In this document: positions 9,551 through 19,752 of the stretch, in pieces
How positions within the stretch are numbered: position 1 is the stretch's first letter
Layout: each line of letters opens with the position of its first letter
The notes under the pieces: generated by a model
What the model was told of the DNA's origin: nothing
What the model saw: the letters and a program-made list of their open reading frames with translations, nothing else
Database searches by the model: none
Translations under genes and position numbers: made by a program
From: Sphingomonadaceae bacterium
Lineage (GTDB): Bacteria; Pseudomonadota; Alphaproteobacteria; Sphingomonadales; Sphingomonadaceae
Length of the DNA stretch: 64,000 nt
Direction of reading: 5' to 3'
NCBI GenBank assembly: GCA_025359425.1
Contig: JANYGC010000005.1
Coordinates: 1-64,000, forward strand

Positions 9551-11286
9551 CCGCAGCGGCGGCCGGTGAGCAGGGGGACACTATGCCGACCACGCCAATC
9601 TCCAAAGCTTCCGACGGCTTCTACCATCCGGCCAGCGAGGCCGAAGTCATCGATTTGGTGAATTTCGCGCGCGAAAATGGCCTTCAGCTGCGGGTGCGCG
9701 GCGCGACGCATTCGGTGGCGCTGAGCATCTACACCGATCCGGTTGGCGGGCTGCCGGTCAACCAGACGCTTGAGCAAGTGCCGCCCACCGGCGCCAATAT
9801 CGACGTGGCGCTCGACCGGATGATGGCGCTGACCTGGATCGACGTAGCGCACGGTATAGTCGCGGCCGGGGCTGGCATCCACCTCGGCTTCGACCCCAGC
9901 GACCCGTTCCATACCTCCACCCTGGCCAACAGCTTCCTGTACCAGATTTACCTGAAGGGCTGGGCGCTGAACATCGTCGGCGGGATCACTCACCAGACGA
10001 TCGGCGGGTTCACCGGGACCGGCTCGGCCGGGGGCTCGGTGTGCTACGCCTTCGACAACGTGACCGCGTTCCGGGTGGTCGATGGACTCGGGCAAGCCAG
10101 CTGGATCGAGCGCGGCGATCCGGCCTTCCCGGCGATGCTGACCGCGGTCGGGCTGCTCGGAGTGGTCACCGAGATGCGCTTTCAGCTGATCCCGATGTAC
10201 AACGTTACCGGGACCGAGGTGACCACCGGCACTGGCAGCGACTGCCCGATCGACCTGTTCGGCCCGGGCGACGCGGCGCGGCCCTCGCTGGCCAAGTTCC
10301 TCACTGAAACGCCCTACAGCCGGATGACCTGGTGGCCGCAAAAAGGCTGTGAGCGGGTTCAGATCTGGCAGGCGAGCCGGACCGCGGCGAGCGATACCGG
10401 GCTGGTGCCTTATCAGGAGTTCACCCAGGATCTGGGCGGACAAGCCAAGCAACTGATGGCCTCGCTGTTTTTCGTGCTGCTCGGCAACCGCAGTCTGCTG
10501 ACGATTTTCGGACTGCTGTTCAAGAACGTCAGCCAGTTCCGCTGCAACGTCGCGGGGTACTGGTCGAGCGGCCTGCTCGGCGCGGCAGGCGCGCTGCTGG
10601 CGTGGATTCCGGCGGCAATCGGCGCGCTCGTGCTGGGCGCGGCCGGACTGGTGCTGGGGTTCATTCCGGGCACCATGCGCCACCTGTTCACCACCTTCCT
10701 GCCGCTGTTCAACCCGATTACCGGGACTGGCAAGCCGACCAGGTTCAGCGATTGGTACTGGCGCAGCCTGTGCATGGACAACACCGCCGACGACGTGCTG
10801 CTCGGCACCGAATTCGTCGAGATCTGGCTGCCGGTCCAGCACACCCAGCGCGTCATGACGCTGCTGCAAGGCCTGTTCGACGCGCAGGGCAGCGCCGCGA
10901 CCGGTTACTTCGCGCTCGAAATCTACGCCGCCGCGCCCAGCCCGGCGTGGATCAACCCGAGCTATTCGGACGGCGCGGATGTCTACCAGGACGGGGTCAG
11001 CCGGTTCGACGTCTACTGGTACCGCGACAACGCCGGCGCCCCCAATCACGCGCACGATTTCTTCACGCAGTACTGGGACCTGCTCCGCGCCAATGGCGTG
11101 CCGTTCCGCTTCCACTGGGGCAAGTTCATCCCGTTCTACGATTTCCCCGGCTGGGCGAAATACTACGCCGACAACCTGCCCAAACTGGGCAATTTCCTGA
11201 CGCTGCGCAAAGCGCGCGATCCAGCGAACGTGTTTTTCACCGAGTACTGGCAGCTGCGCCTGCTGGGCAAGCGCGTGGACGACTAG
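9547..11286 (+). CDS. FAD-binding (PCMH-type) oxidoreductase
   Basis: EAEVIDLVNFARENGLQLRVRGATHSV; start codon overlaps the TIR stop (ATGA 9547-9550), alternative start 9583. Internal hydrophobic segment LLAWIPAAIGALVLGAAGLVLGFIPG. Confidence 0.75.
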   Translation: MTAAAAGEQGDTMPTTPISKASDGFYHPASEAEVIDLVNFARENGLQLRVRGATHSVALSIYTDPVGGLPVNQTLEQVPPTGANIDVALDRMMALTWIDVAHGIVAAGAGIHLGFDPSDPFHTSTLANSFLYQIYLKGWALNIVGGITHQTIGGFTGTGSAGGSVCYAFDNVTAFRVVDGLGQASWIERGDPAFPAMLTAVGLLGVVTEMRFQLIPMYNVTGTEVTTGTGSDCPIDLFGPGDAARPSLAKFLTETPYSRMTWWPQKGCERVQIWQASRTAASDTGLVPYQEFTQDLGGQAKQLMASLFFVLLGNRSLLTIFGLLFKNVSQFRCNVAGYWSSGLLGAAGALLAWIPAAIGALVLGAAGLVLGFIPGTMRHLFTTFLPLFNPITGTGKPTRFSDWYWRSLCMDNTADDVLLGTEFVEIWLPVQHTQRVMTLLQGLFDAQGSAATGYFALEIYAAAPSPAWINPSYSDGADVYQDGVSRFDVYWYRDNAGAPNHAHDFFTQYWDLLRANGVPFRFHWGKFIPFYDFPGWAKYYADNLPKLGNFLTLRKARDPANVFFTEYWQLRLLGKRVDD

Positions 11287-13096
11287 ATCGCGGGCAGGTC
11301 CTGTTCGGCAAAGCCCCAGCCGGCGAGCGCCTTGTCGCGGCTGCGCTCGATCAATTTTGCAGCGTCGCCGATCGAGAACGGATGCGCGTTCTTCGTTCCC
11401 GCCAGTGCGTCCCAACTTATCGGCACCGCGACCGAGGCGCCTTCGCGGGCGCGGGCCGAGTAAGGGATCACTGCGGTGGCGCCGCGCTGGTTGCGCAGCC
11501 AGTCGATGAAAATCCGCCCTTGCCGCTTGGCCTTGCTCATCGTCGCGACGAACCGCTCGGGTTCGGCCAAGGCCAGCGCCTCGGCGAAGCGGCGGGCGAA
11601 ATCCTTGTGCACCTCCCACGAATGGCCGGGCCGCAGCGGGGCAATCACGTGGACCCCCTTCCCGCCAGAAAGCATCGCGAAGCTGACCAAGCCGAGGTCG
11701 GACAAGGTATCGCGGATATGCTTGGCCGCGCTCGTTCTGGGCCAGCAGCAGCGAGGCAAACGGCCGCGCCTTTCCTGGTCGATTTCTTCCACCCGGTCAC
11801 CACGAATTCCTGCCGCAGGATGCATTTGACCTTGACCCAGTCCTTGCTCCGGGTGGAGCGATAAGGCGCGTCGATCCGCTTCGAGATGATCCCTTCCTGC
11901 CCGGCCGCGCACATCCCCTTGAACAGCGCCTCGCCCGCCCCGATCACGTGGTCGGCGACGTGGATCGGCGCGGCCGCCCCGCGTAGCAGGGCTTCCAGGC
12001 GTTCCTTGCGCTCGACATTGGACAGAGCGGTCAGGTCCTCGCCGTGAAGTTCGAGCAGGTCGAAGGCATGGTAAGCGAGCTTGTCGCTGGGCGCCTGCGA
12101 CCCGTGTCCGCGTTTCAGCACCGCTTGCAACCGTGCGAAATCGGGGTTGCCTTGCGCATCGGGCGCGATGATCTCGCCGTCGATCAGGCAGCTGGGCAAA
12201 TCGAGCGCCACCAGTGCCTCGACCAGCGGTTGGAATTTGTCGGTCCAGTCCTTGCCATTGCGGGTCCACACGGTCACGTCGTGGCCCTTGGCGGCGATCA
12301 GCGCGCGATACCCGTCGAACTTGATCTCGTGCATCCAGCCGTTTCCGGCGGGCACCGCATCGACCAATGTGGCGAGCTGGGGTGCGCGAAACTTCGGCTT
12401 CGGCGCGGGCTTGGCCTTGCGCCGGGACGTCGGCGTCTTGGCCGCGTTGTGCTGGGCGGCGCTGGTCATCTCGGCGGCGAAAGCCTTGCCCGTCTTGCCC
12501 GCGAGCGAGTGGCTCCCGCCCGCATCCGCCGCGATCTCGGCCATCGAGCGTCCGGTCAGCACGCTGGTCAATTCGCGTTCGACCAGCGGATCGCCTTCGC
12601 CGGTGAATTCATCCTCGAGCTTGCGCAGCAGCCAGTTCTCGCGCTTCTCGTTCCCGCGCGGCTTGAGCCGGATCAGCAGCCATTCGCCCTTCATCCGGGT
12701 CCCAATGAGGGTGAAATGCAGGTGGCCCTGGTCGATATCCTGCCAGCTCTTGCCTGGCACCGGGGCCCAGGTGCCGCGGTCCCACAGCATCACCGTCCCC
12801 CCGCCGTATTCGCCCTTGGGGATCGAGCCTTCGAACTCGGCATAAGCGAGCGGATGGTCCTCGGTCCGTACCGCGAGGCGCTTGATCGCCGGATCGGGCG
12901 AAGGACCTTTGGTCACCGCCCAGCTTTTGAGCACGCCGTCCGCCTCGATCCGGAAGTCCCAGTGCAACCGCGTCGCATCGTGCTTCTGGACGATGAAGCG
13001 GTTGCCGCCTGAGCTGTGCTCGACCTTGCCCGCGGGCTCGGCCGTCAGTGTGAAATCGCGCTTGGCGTTGTAGGTGGACAGGCTCGCCTTGGCCAT
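11283..13096 (-). pseudogene. ligD: ATP-dependent DNA ligase LigD, frameshifted with internal deletion
   Basis: Frame 1 (11645..13183) carries 3'-phosphoesterase and ligase core (MHEIKFDGYRAL...DGEIIAPD). Frame 2 (11283..12269) carries only the C-terminal POL part (AAKHIRDTLSDLGLVSFAMLSGGKGVHVIAPL...MSKAKRQGRIFIDWLRNQRGATAV). OB fold and N-terminal POL missing. Confidence 0.85.
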
Positions 13097-13097
13097 G

Positions 13098-13964
13098 TCA
13101 GGCCCGTTTGCGTGCGGCTGGCTTCTTGTTCGTTGCCGTCTTGGCCGGTGCCTGCTTCGCCGGAGAGCGGCCCGTTTCTCCAACCGACTTCTTCAAAGCC
13201 GCCATCAGGTCGATCACATTGCTGCCACTGCGCGGCTCGGGATCCTCGGTATCCTCAAGGATCGCCGACTTGCTTTTCGACTTCGCCTTGCGATCGATCA
13301 GCTTGCGCAGCGCGTCGGCATAGCGATCGTGAAACTCGGCCGGGTCGAACGGCGCGTTGCGCTGCTTGATCAGCGTGGCGGCGAGATCGAGCAAATCGGC
13401 GCGCGGCTGCTCGCTGGTCACGTCGGTAAAGAACGACTGGCCCTTGCGGACCTCGTCGGCGTAGCGCAGCGTTTCGAGCAGCAGCCCTTTGCCGCAGGGT
13501 TTCAGCGCCACCAGCTTTTCCGAGCCGCGGATCGACAGCTGCCCCAGCCCGATCTTGCCCGCCTGGCGCAGCGCCTCGCGCAGCACCACGAAGGCTTCCT
13601 CGGCCAGATCGTCCGCCGGGGCGACGTAGTACGGCTTCTCGAAATAGAGCGGGTCGATCTCGTCGGCCCCCACAAACTGCACCAGCTCGAGCGTTTTCTT
13701 GCTCTCGATCTTGACCGCCTCGATCTCGCGGTCCTCGAGCAACACGTAGTTGCCCTTGGATATCTCGTAGCCCGAGATGATGTCGTCCTTGTCGACCGGC
13801 CCGACCCCGGCTGCGGTCTTTTCATACTTGATTGGCTCACCGCTCGGCTCATAAATCTGGCGGAACGCGATCTTCGCCCCCGACCTTGTCGCCGCGTAGA
13901 TTTCCACCGGGATCGAAACCAGCGCGAGCCGGATCTGTCCCTGCCAATATGCCCGTGCTGCCAT
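13098..13964 (-). CDS. ku: Non-homologous end-joining protein Ku
   Basis: MAARAYWQGQIRLALVSIPVEIYAATRSGAKIAFRQIYEPSGEPIKYEK... Confidence 0.95.
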   Translation of the reverse strand: MAARAYWQGQIRLALVSIPVEIYAATRSGAKIAFRQIYEPSGEPIKYEKTAAGVGPVDKDDIISGYEISKGNYVLLEDREIEAVKIESKKTLELVQFVGADEIDPLYFEKPYYVAPADDLAEEAFVVLREALRQAGKIGLGQLSIRGSEKLVALKPCGKGLLLETLRYADEVRKGQSFFTDVTSEQPRADLLDLAATLIKQRNAPFDPAEFHDRYADALRKLIDRKAKSKSKSAILEDTEDPEPRSGSNVIDLMAALKKSVGETGRSPAKQAPAKTATNKKPAARKRA

Positions 13965-14054
13965 GCGCGAAAACTCCTGTCGGGTAGAAACGAAGGCTGC
14001 GGGATTCGGTTTCAGGGCGTCGGCCGGGATCGGCTTTGGCTCCTGGCCGAATCA

Positions 14055-14077
14055 CCTTGGTAATTGGCTTCCCAAGG
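14055..14077. promoter_or_regulatory. Dyad CCTTGG-N11-CCAAGG upstream of the metal ATPase gene
   Basis: CCTTGGTAATTGGCTTCCCAAGG about 55-77 bp upstream of the inferred ATPase start. Confidence 0.35.
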
Positions 14078-14131
14078 CCCATGCCGGTCGGCGGTGCCGG
14101 GAGATTATTCGCTCTGAAACAGGGGTGCGAG

Positions 14132-16477
14132 ATGACTCACGTGCACGATCACGCGGAAAGTTCTGCGGAAAGTCCTACTGCCTCCAAAGTCCGTGATCCG
14201 GTTTGCGGAATGATGGTCGATCCCGCTGCAACCGCGCATCACGCCAGCCATGCCGGAACCGACTATCATTTCTGCAGCGCCGGGTGCCGGGGCAAATTCG
14301 TGGCCGATCCGCAGAAGTACCTGCAAGGTCCCGCCAATCCGGCGCCGAGCGAACCGGCCGGCACAATCTGGACCTGCCCGATGCATCCCGAAGTGCGGCA
14401 GGATCACCCCGGCAATTGCCCGATCTGCGGGATGACGCTGGAGCCCGAACTGGTTTCGCTGAGCGATGGCCCCGACCCCGAATATATCGGCATGCGCCGC
14501 CGGTTCTGGATATGCGCGGTGCTCAGCCTGCCGTTGTTCGTCTATGCGATGGGTGATCTGATCCCGGGCCAGCCGTTCGCCGGGCTGGCCGCGTCGCGCT
14601 GGTCGCAGTGGGCGCAATTGCTGGTCGCCAGCCCGGTCGTGCTGTGGGGGGCCTGGCCGTTCTATGTCCGCGCGGTCGCCTCGCTGCGGACAATGAACCT
14701 CAACATGTTCACCCTGATCGGGCTGGGTCTGGCAGTGGCCTATGGCTTCAGCGTTGTGGCTACGGTGCTGCCGGGCATATTCCCGCCGGCCTTCATGGAT
14801 ATGAACGGGCATATTGCGGTCTATTTCGAGGCCGCCGCAGTCATCACCACACTGGTCCTGCTGGGTCAGGTGCTGGAACTAAAGGCGCGCGGGCAGACTT
14901 CGGGCGCGTTGCGCGCTTTGCTTGAGCTAACCCCGCCGGTTGCCATCCGCATCGCTGCCGACGGGTCCGAGCAGGAGGTGCCGCTGGGCGAGGTTCACGA
15001 AGGTGACCAGCTGCGCGTCAAACCCGGAGCCAAGGTCCCGGTCGACGGCACTGTCGCGAGCGGATCGAGCAATGTCGACGAGTCCATGGTGACCGGCGAG
15101 CCGGTGCCGGTGCACAAAGTGGCTGGCGACAGCGTGACCGGCGGCACCGTCAACCAGACTGGCAGTTTCGTCATGGTCACCGAACATATCGGCAAAGACA
15201 CCCTGCTCGCCAAGATCGTTCAGATGGTCGCGCAGGCCCAGCGCAGCCGTGCCCCGATCCAGAAGCTGGTCGATCTGGTGGCAAGCTGGTTTGTGCCCGC
15301 CGTGATCGTCACCGCGCTGCTTACCTTCGCTGCCTGGGCGATCTGGGGTCCATCCCCGGCGCTGGGCTTCGCGCTGGTCAACGCAATTGCCGTGCTGATT
15401 ATCGCCTGCCCTTGCGCGCTCGGGCTGGCCACGCCGATGTCGATCATGATCGGCACCGGCAAGGGTGCCCAGAACGGCATCCTGATCAAAAACGCCGAAG
15501 CGCTGGAGACCTTCGAGAACGTCGACACCGTGGTCGTCGACAAGACCGGCACGCTGACCGAGGGCAAGCCGAGGCTGGTCATGGTCGCGCCGGCCGAGGG
15601 CTTTGGCGAAGACGATCTGCTCGCACTCGCGGCCGCCGTCGAACAGCCGAGCGAGCATCCACTGGCCGCAGCGGTGGTGTCTGGCGCAAAGGAGCGCGGT
15701 CTGACCCTCGCCAGCGCCGAACACTTCAATTCGGTCACTGGCGAGGGCGCCGAGGCCATGGTCGGCGCGCGCCGGGTCGCGATCGGCAACGAGAAGCTGA
15801 TGGCCCGCATCGGCGCGGGTAGCGAGGCGCTGGTGGCGCGGGCCACGGCAGGCCGCGCGCTGGGGCAGACGGTGATGTTCGTCGCGGTCGATGGCCAGGC
15901 AGCGGGTTTGATCGGAGTGGCTGACCCGATCAAACCCGCCAGCGCCGCTGCGATCGCCCGGCTGCGCCAGGCCGGGATCCACGTCGTGATGCTCACCGGA
16001 GACGCCGAAGGCACCGCGCAGGCGGTCGCCCGCCAGGTCGGGATCGACGAAGTGCGCGCCAATGTCTCGCCCGAGGACAAACACCGGATTATCGGCGAAC
16101 TCAAGGCAGCGGGCCGGATCGTGGCGATGGCCGGCGACGGGATCAACGATGCCCCTGCGCTTGCTGCCGCCGATATCGGCATCGCCATGGGCACCGGCAC
16201 CGATGTCGCGATGGAAAGCGCCGGGATCACGCTGGTCAAGGGCGACCTGTCGGGCATCGCCAAGGCCCAGCGCCTGTCGCGGCTGACAATGCGCAACATC
16301 CGCCAGAACCTGGTCTTCGCCTTTGGCTACAACACGCTCGGCATCCCGCTGGCCGCCGGGCTGCTCTATCCCACTTTCGGTCTGCTGCTCAGCCCGATGA
16401 TCGCCGCTGCCGCGATGAGCCTGAGCTCGGTTTCGGTGATCGGCAATGCGCTGCGGCTCAGGCACGCGAAGCTTTAG
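14132..16477 (+). CDS. Heavy-metal (copper/silver-type) P-type ATPase with YHS and metal-binding domains
   Basis: [10 protein letters not shown]...(YHS), [67 protein letters not shown]. Confidence 0.93.
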   Translation: MTHVHDHAESSAESPTASKVRDPVCGMMVDPAATAHHASHAGTDYHFCSAGCRGKFVADPQKYLQGPANPAPSEPAGTIWTCPMHPEVRQDHPGNCPICGMTLEPELVSLSDGPDPEYIGMRRRFWICAVLSLPLFVYAMGDLIPGQPFAGLAASRWSQWAQLLVASPVVLWGAWPFYVRAVASLRTMNLNMFTLIGLGLAVAYGFSVVATVLPGIFPPAFMDMNGHIAVYFEAAAVITTLVLLGQVLELKARGQTSGALRALLELTPPVAIRIAADGSEQEVPLGEVHEGDQLRVKPGAKVPVDGTVASGSSNVDESMVTGEPVPVHKVAGDSVTGGTVNQTGSFVMVTEHIGKDTLLAKIVQMVAQAQRSRAPIQKLVDLVASWFVPAVIVTALLTFAAWAIWGPSPALGFALVNAIAVLIIACPCALGLATPMSIMIGTGKGAQNGILIKNAEALETFENVDTVVVDKTGTLTEGKPRLVMVAPAEGFGEDDLLALAAAVEQPSEHPLAAAVVSGAKERGLTLASAEHFNSVTGEGAEAMVGARRVAIGNEKLMARIGAGSEALVARATAGRALGQTVMFVAVDGQAAGLIGVADPIKPASAAAIARLRQAGIHVVMLTGDAEGTAQAVARQVGIDEVRANVSPEDKHRIIGELKAAGRIVAMAGDGINDAPALAAADIGIAMGTGTDVAMESAGITLVKGDLSGIAKAQRLSRLTMRNIRQNLVFAFGYNTLGIPLAAGLLYPTFGLLLSPMIAAAAMSLSSVSVIGNALRLRHAKL

Positions 16478-16779
16478 GTGTGGCCTGCGGCACTTTGTCC
16501 ACATCAGCCCCCTGAATTCCTTCCTCATCACCCCCGCGCAATTTACTTGCGTTTTTCCGCAATGCAGCATATATGAAGCTCACATCCAACCGGACCTTGC
16601 CCGGGCATTCGCCCCGGCAAGCCAGTTTGGCGCCGCGTGAAGCCTGCCTGATGGCAGGATAGCCCCGAACGCCCGGTTGACCGTTTACCAGCCGCCTTTG
16701 TCACGCAGGGTTGCACTTGATGCACCTGTCCAGCCGCGCCGTTTTCCGGCGTGTGCCCGGCTATTTTTGAAAGTTTTTT

Positions 16780-18498
16780 ATGTCCTATTTTTCCGACCTT
16801 GGTCTCGCCGAGCCGCTTTTGCGCGCACTTGAGACCAAAGGCTATGCCGATCCCACCCCTATCCAGCAGCAGGCCATTCCGGCGCTGCTCGAAGGGCGCG
16901 ACCTGCTCGGCATTGCGCAGACCGGCACCGGCAAGACCGCGGCCTTCTCGCTGCCCTCGCTGCACCGTCTTGCCGCCAATCCCAAAGCGCGGATGAGCGC
17001 GAGCTGCCGCATGCTGGTGCTCTCCCCCACCCGCGAACTCGCCGCCCAGATCGCCGAGAACATGCGCGGCTATGCGAAGTACCTCAGCTTGTCGGTGCAG
17101 TGCATCTTCGGCGGGGTGCCGGTGGGCAAGCAGGCCCGCGCGCTGGCTGGCGGGGTCGATATCCTCGTCGCTACGCCGGGCCGGTTGCTCGACCTGATCG
17201 ATCAGCGCGCGCTGACCTTGCGCAATGTCGAAATCTTCGTGCTCGACGAAGCCGACCAGATGATGGACCTCGGGTTCATCGTACCCTTGAAGCGTGTTGC
17301 CAACATGCTGCCCAAGGAACGCCAGAGCCTGTTCTTCTCGGCGACCATGCCCAAGGCGATCGCCGATCTGGGCAAGCAGTTCATCTCCAACCCGGTGCGG
17401 GTCGAAGTTGCCCCGCAGTCGACCACGGTCGAGCGCGTCGAGCAGTACGTGACCCAGCTTAATCAGGGCGAAAAGCAGGCCTTGCTCTCATTGAGCCTGC
17501 GCGCCGGTCTGGCCGATGGCAAGATCGACCGCGCGCTGGTCTTCACCCGGACCAAGCACGGCGCCGACCGCGTCGTCCGCCACCTGGTTTCGGCGGGCGT
17601 GCAAGCCGCCGCGATCCACGGCAACAAGAGCCAGCCGCAGCGCACCGCCGCGCTTAACGCCTTCCGCCAGGGTTCGACCCCGGTGCTGGTCGCGACCGAT
17701 ATCGCCGCGCGCGGGATCGATGTGACCGGGGTGAGCCACGTGTTCAACTTCGAGATGCCCAATGTGGCCGAACAGTACGTCCACCGCATCGGGCGGACGG
17801 CCCGCGCGGGCGCTGACGGTATCGCGATCAGCTATGTTGCGCCGGACGAGCGCGATTACCTGCGCGACATCGAACGGTTGACCAAGGTCAAGCTGTTCCC
17901 GCAGCCGCTGCCCGAGGATTTCCTCAAGGAAGCCGCGCGGCTGCCCGCTCCGGTGCGCAAGCCGCAGGAACTGGAGCAGGATGCCCGGCGCGATGCCCGC
18001 GATGCACGCGGCCGCGGCGGCCCCGCTGCACGCGGCGGCGGTGGACGCAGTGGCGGCCCCAACAAGAACCGCAGCACCGGCGGCCAGGCCCGCGACGGCC
18101 AGTCGCGCGACCAATATGTCCGCAATGACCGCATCGCTGCTGACCGCGGCGCGGGCGGCAGGGCGACTGCCCCGGCGCGCGGCCCGGTGTTCAACCCGCT
18201 CGGCGATGTCCGTCAGGATGGCAACCAGCCGCACGGGGAGCGCAGTGGCGGTGAACGCCGCCCGGCCCCTCAGCACCGCGATGCCGTTCGGCCCGCGCGG
18301 CCGCAGGGCGATCGTCCGCAGGGCGACCGTCCGCAAGGTGACCGCCCGCAAGGCGATCGTCCCCGCACCGATCGCCAGCATGGCGAGCGCCCGCGCACCG
18401 ACCGTCCCCAAGGCGACCGTCCGCGCGGTGATCGGCCCCAGGGCGACCGCCCGCAAGGCCCGCGCCGCCAGGGCGGCGGCGGCCCCCGCCGCGGCTAA
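16780..18498 (+). CDS. DEAD-box RNA helicase (RhlE-like) with RG/GDR-rich tail
   Basis: GIAQTGTGKTAAFSLPSL, LDEADQMMDLGF, FFSATMP, HRIGRTARAG. Confidence 0.93.
   Translation: MSYFSDLGLAEPLLRALETKGYADPTPIQQQAIPALLEGRDLLGIAQTGTGKTAAFSLPSLHRLAANPKARMSASCRMLVLSPTRELAAQIAENMRGYAKYLSLSVQCIFGGVPVGKQARALAGGVDILVATPGRLLDLIDQRALTLRNVEIFVLDEADQMMDLGFIVPLKRVANMLPKERQSLFFSATMPKAIADLGKQFISNPVRVEVAPQSTTVERVEQYVTQLNQGEKQALLSLSLRAGLADGKIDRALVFTRTKHGADRVVRHLVSAGVQAAAIHGNKSQPQRTAALNAFRQGSTPVLVATDIAARGIDVTGVSHVFNFEMPNVAEQYVHRIGRTARAGADGIAISYVAPDERDYLRDIERLTKVKLFPQPLPEDFLKEAARLPAPVRKPQELEQDARRDARDARGRGGPAARGGGGRSGGPNKNRSTGGQARDGQSRDQYVRNDRIAADRGAGGRATAPARGPVFNPLGDVRQDGNQPHGERSGGERRPAPQHRDAVRPARPQGDRPQGDRPQGDRPQGDRPRTDRQHGERPRTDRPQGDRPRGDRPQGDRPQGPRRQGGGGPRRG
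18301..18460 (+). repeat. Degenerate 15-bp in-frame tandem repeat encoding (G/T)DRPQ
   Basis: Repeated (C)CGCAGGGCGATCGTC-like units translating as GDRPQGDRPQGDRPQGDRPRTDR... Confidence 0.8.
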
Positions 18499-18509
18499 GT
18501 AATACCCCG

Positions 18510-18545
18510 GATCATGCGGCGCGGAGAGATCCGCGCCGCGTGATC
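18510..18545 (+). terminator. Strong hairpin after the DEAD-box helicase
   Basis: GATCATGCGGCGCGGA-GAGA-TCCGCGCCGCGTGATC; no obvious U-tract. Confidence 0.5.
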
Positions 18546-18588
18546 TGCATCACGGCCAATTCTGCGCTGTCCGGCTAGACCGGAGGCA

Positions 18589-19752
18589 ATGGAAAACCAG
18601 CAAACCCCGCCGTTTCATCAAGCCAGGACCGGCCTGAGTCTCGCCGCGCCATTCGCCTTGGTGCGCGCGGTGGTGCTGCGCGACTGGCGCTCGCTGCAAG
18701 TGACGCTGGTCGCCTGCGCGGTCGCGGCGGTGGTCACCGCGTTCCAGTATCAGGTCTATACCTCGTTCGTCCGCGCCGGGTCGGTCGGCCCGCGATTTGT
18801 CGGCGGCTCGGTCTGGGTCAGCGCCGGTTCGATCGAATGTTTCGATTTTCCCGGTGTCATCGGCGAGGATTACGCCGGGCAGCTGGCGCGTTATTTCCCC
18901 TCATCGAATGTGCGGCGCGTGGCCTTCGGCTTTGCCGGGTGGACCTCGCCCACTGGACGGCGCGGCAATGTCGCGGTGATCGGGATCGATGACGCGATCG
19001 GCCCGGACGGCGCGCCGCTGGCCGACAATGCCTTTCTCGCCGACCGTTCGGACCTTGGCCGGCTCGACTTGTCGCGCGGGACCGGCCAGCTCGCCACATT
19101 GGGGGCCGAGACCATGCAGCTGGGCGGCACCACCGACCGCCTGCCGACCTTTCTGGGCGCGCCCTACGTCGTCACCGGGTTCGACCGCGCGCGCAGCCTG
19201 CTGCGGATTGATCCCGGATCGGCCGCGTTTCTGGTGTTCGACACGCCCGGTGCCGATCGGGCCGCACTGGCCGGAGCGTTGACCGCAGCCCAGGCGCGCT
19301 ACCCCGAACTCACCCTGCGCAGCGAAGCGGCTTTCGCGCAAAGCTCATCGCGCTACTGGCAGCTCAAGACCGGGGCCGGGGCGGCGATCCTGCTCGCCGC
19401 GGTGCTGGCCAGCCTGCTGATGATGATCCTGCTCGCCAACGGCGTGCTGCGCTTTCTGCAGCGCTATGCGCAGGACCTGCTCTCGATGCTCGGCCACGGG
19501 GCCGGACAGCGCGAGGTATGGCTGGTCGCCGCCGGGATCGCAGTGGTGGTCGCAGTACTGACCACTGCCGCGATGCTGGCGCTGACCCCGCTGATGATCC
19601 TGGCGGCGCAACCGTTGCTGCCCTGGGTCTCGTTTGTTGCCGCAGACACCCTTCCCCCCGCCATCGCCATGCTGCTCGCGCTGGTTGCCGCCATCGCCAG
19701 CGCAGGCAGCGCGGTGCGCCAGTATGGCCCCGAAGCGGTGTTCCGGACATGA
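18589..19752 (+). CDS. ABC transporter permease (DevC/FtsX-like)
   Basis: N-terminal TM, periplasmic domain and three C-terminal TM segments; followed by coupled HlyD and ATPase genes. Confidence 0.8.
   Translation: MENQQTPPFHQARTGLSLAAPFALVRAVVLRDWRSLQVTLVACAVAAVVTAFQYQVYTSFVRAGSVGPRFVGGSVWVSAGSIECFDFPGVIGEDYAGQLARYFPSSNVRRVAFGFAGWTSPTGRRGNVAVIGIDDAIGPDGAPLADNAFLADRSDLGRLDLSRGTGQLATLGAETMQLGGTTDRLPTFLGAPYVVTGFDRARSLLRIDPGSAAFLVFDTPGADRAALAGALTAAQARYPELTLRSEAAFAQSSSRYWQLKTGAGAAILLAAVLASLLMMILLANGVLRFLQRYAQDLLSMLGHGAGQREVWLVAAGIAVVVAVLTTAAMLALTPLMILAAQPLLPWVSFVAADTLPPAIAMLLALVAAIASAGSAVRQYGPEAVFRT

Noticed and set aside
9523-11619. 698-aa minus-strand ORF opposite the FAD oxidase
   Set aside because: Shadow ORF with low-complexity composition; the plus strand has a clear FAD-binding domain.
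14927-16570. 547-aa minus-strand ORF opposite the P-type ATPase
   Set aside because: Shadow ORF; the plus strand holds all P-type ATPase motifs.
18301-18460. Possible CRISPR-like array
   Set aside because: Repeats are 15-bp, contiguous and in-frame protein-coding (GDRPQ); no spacers.
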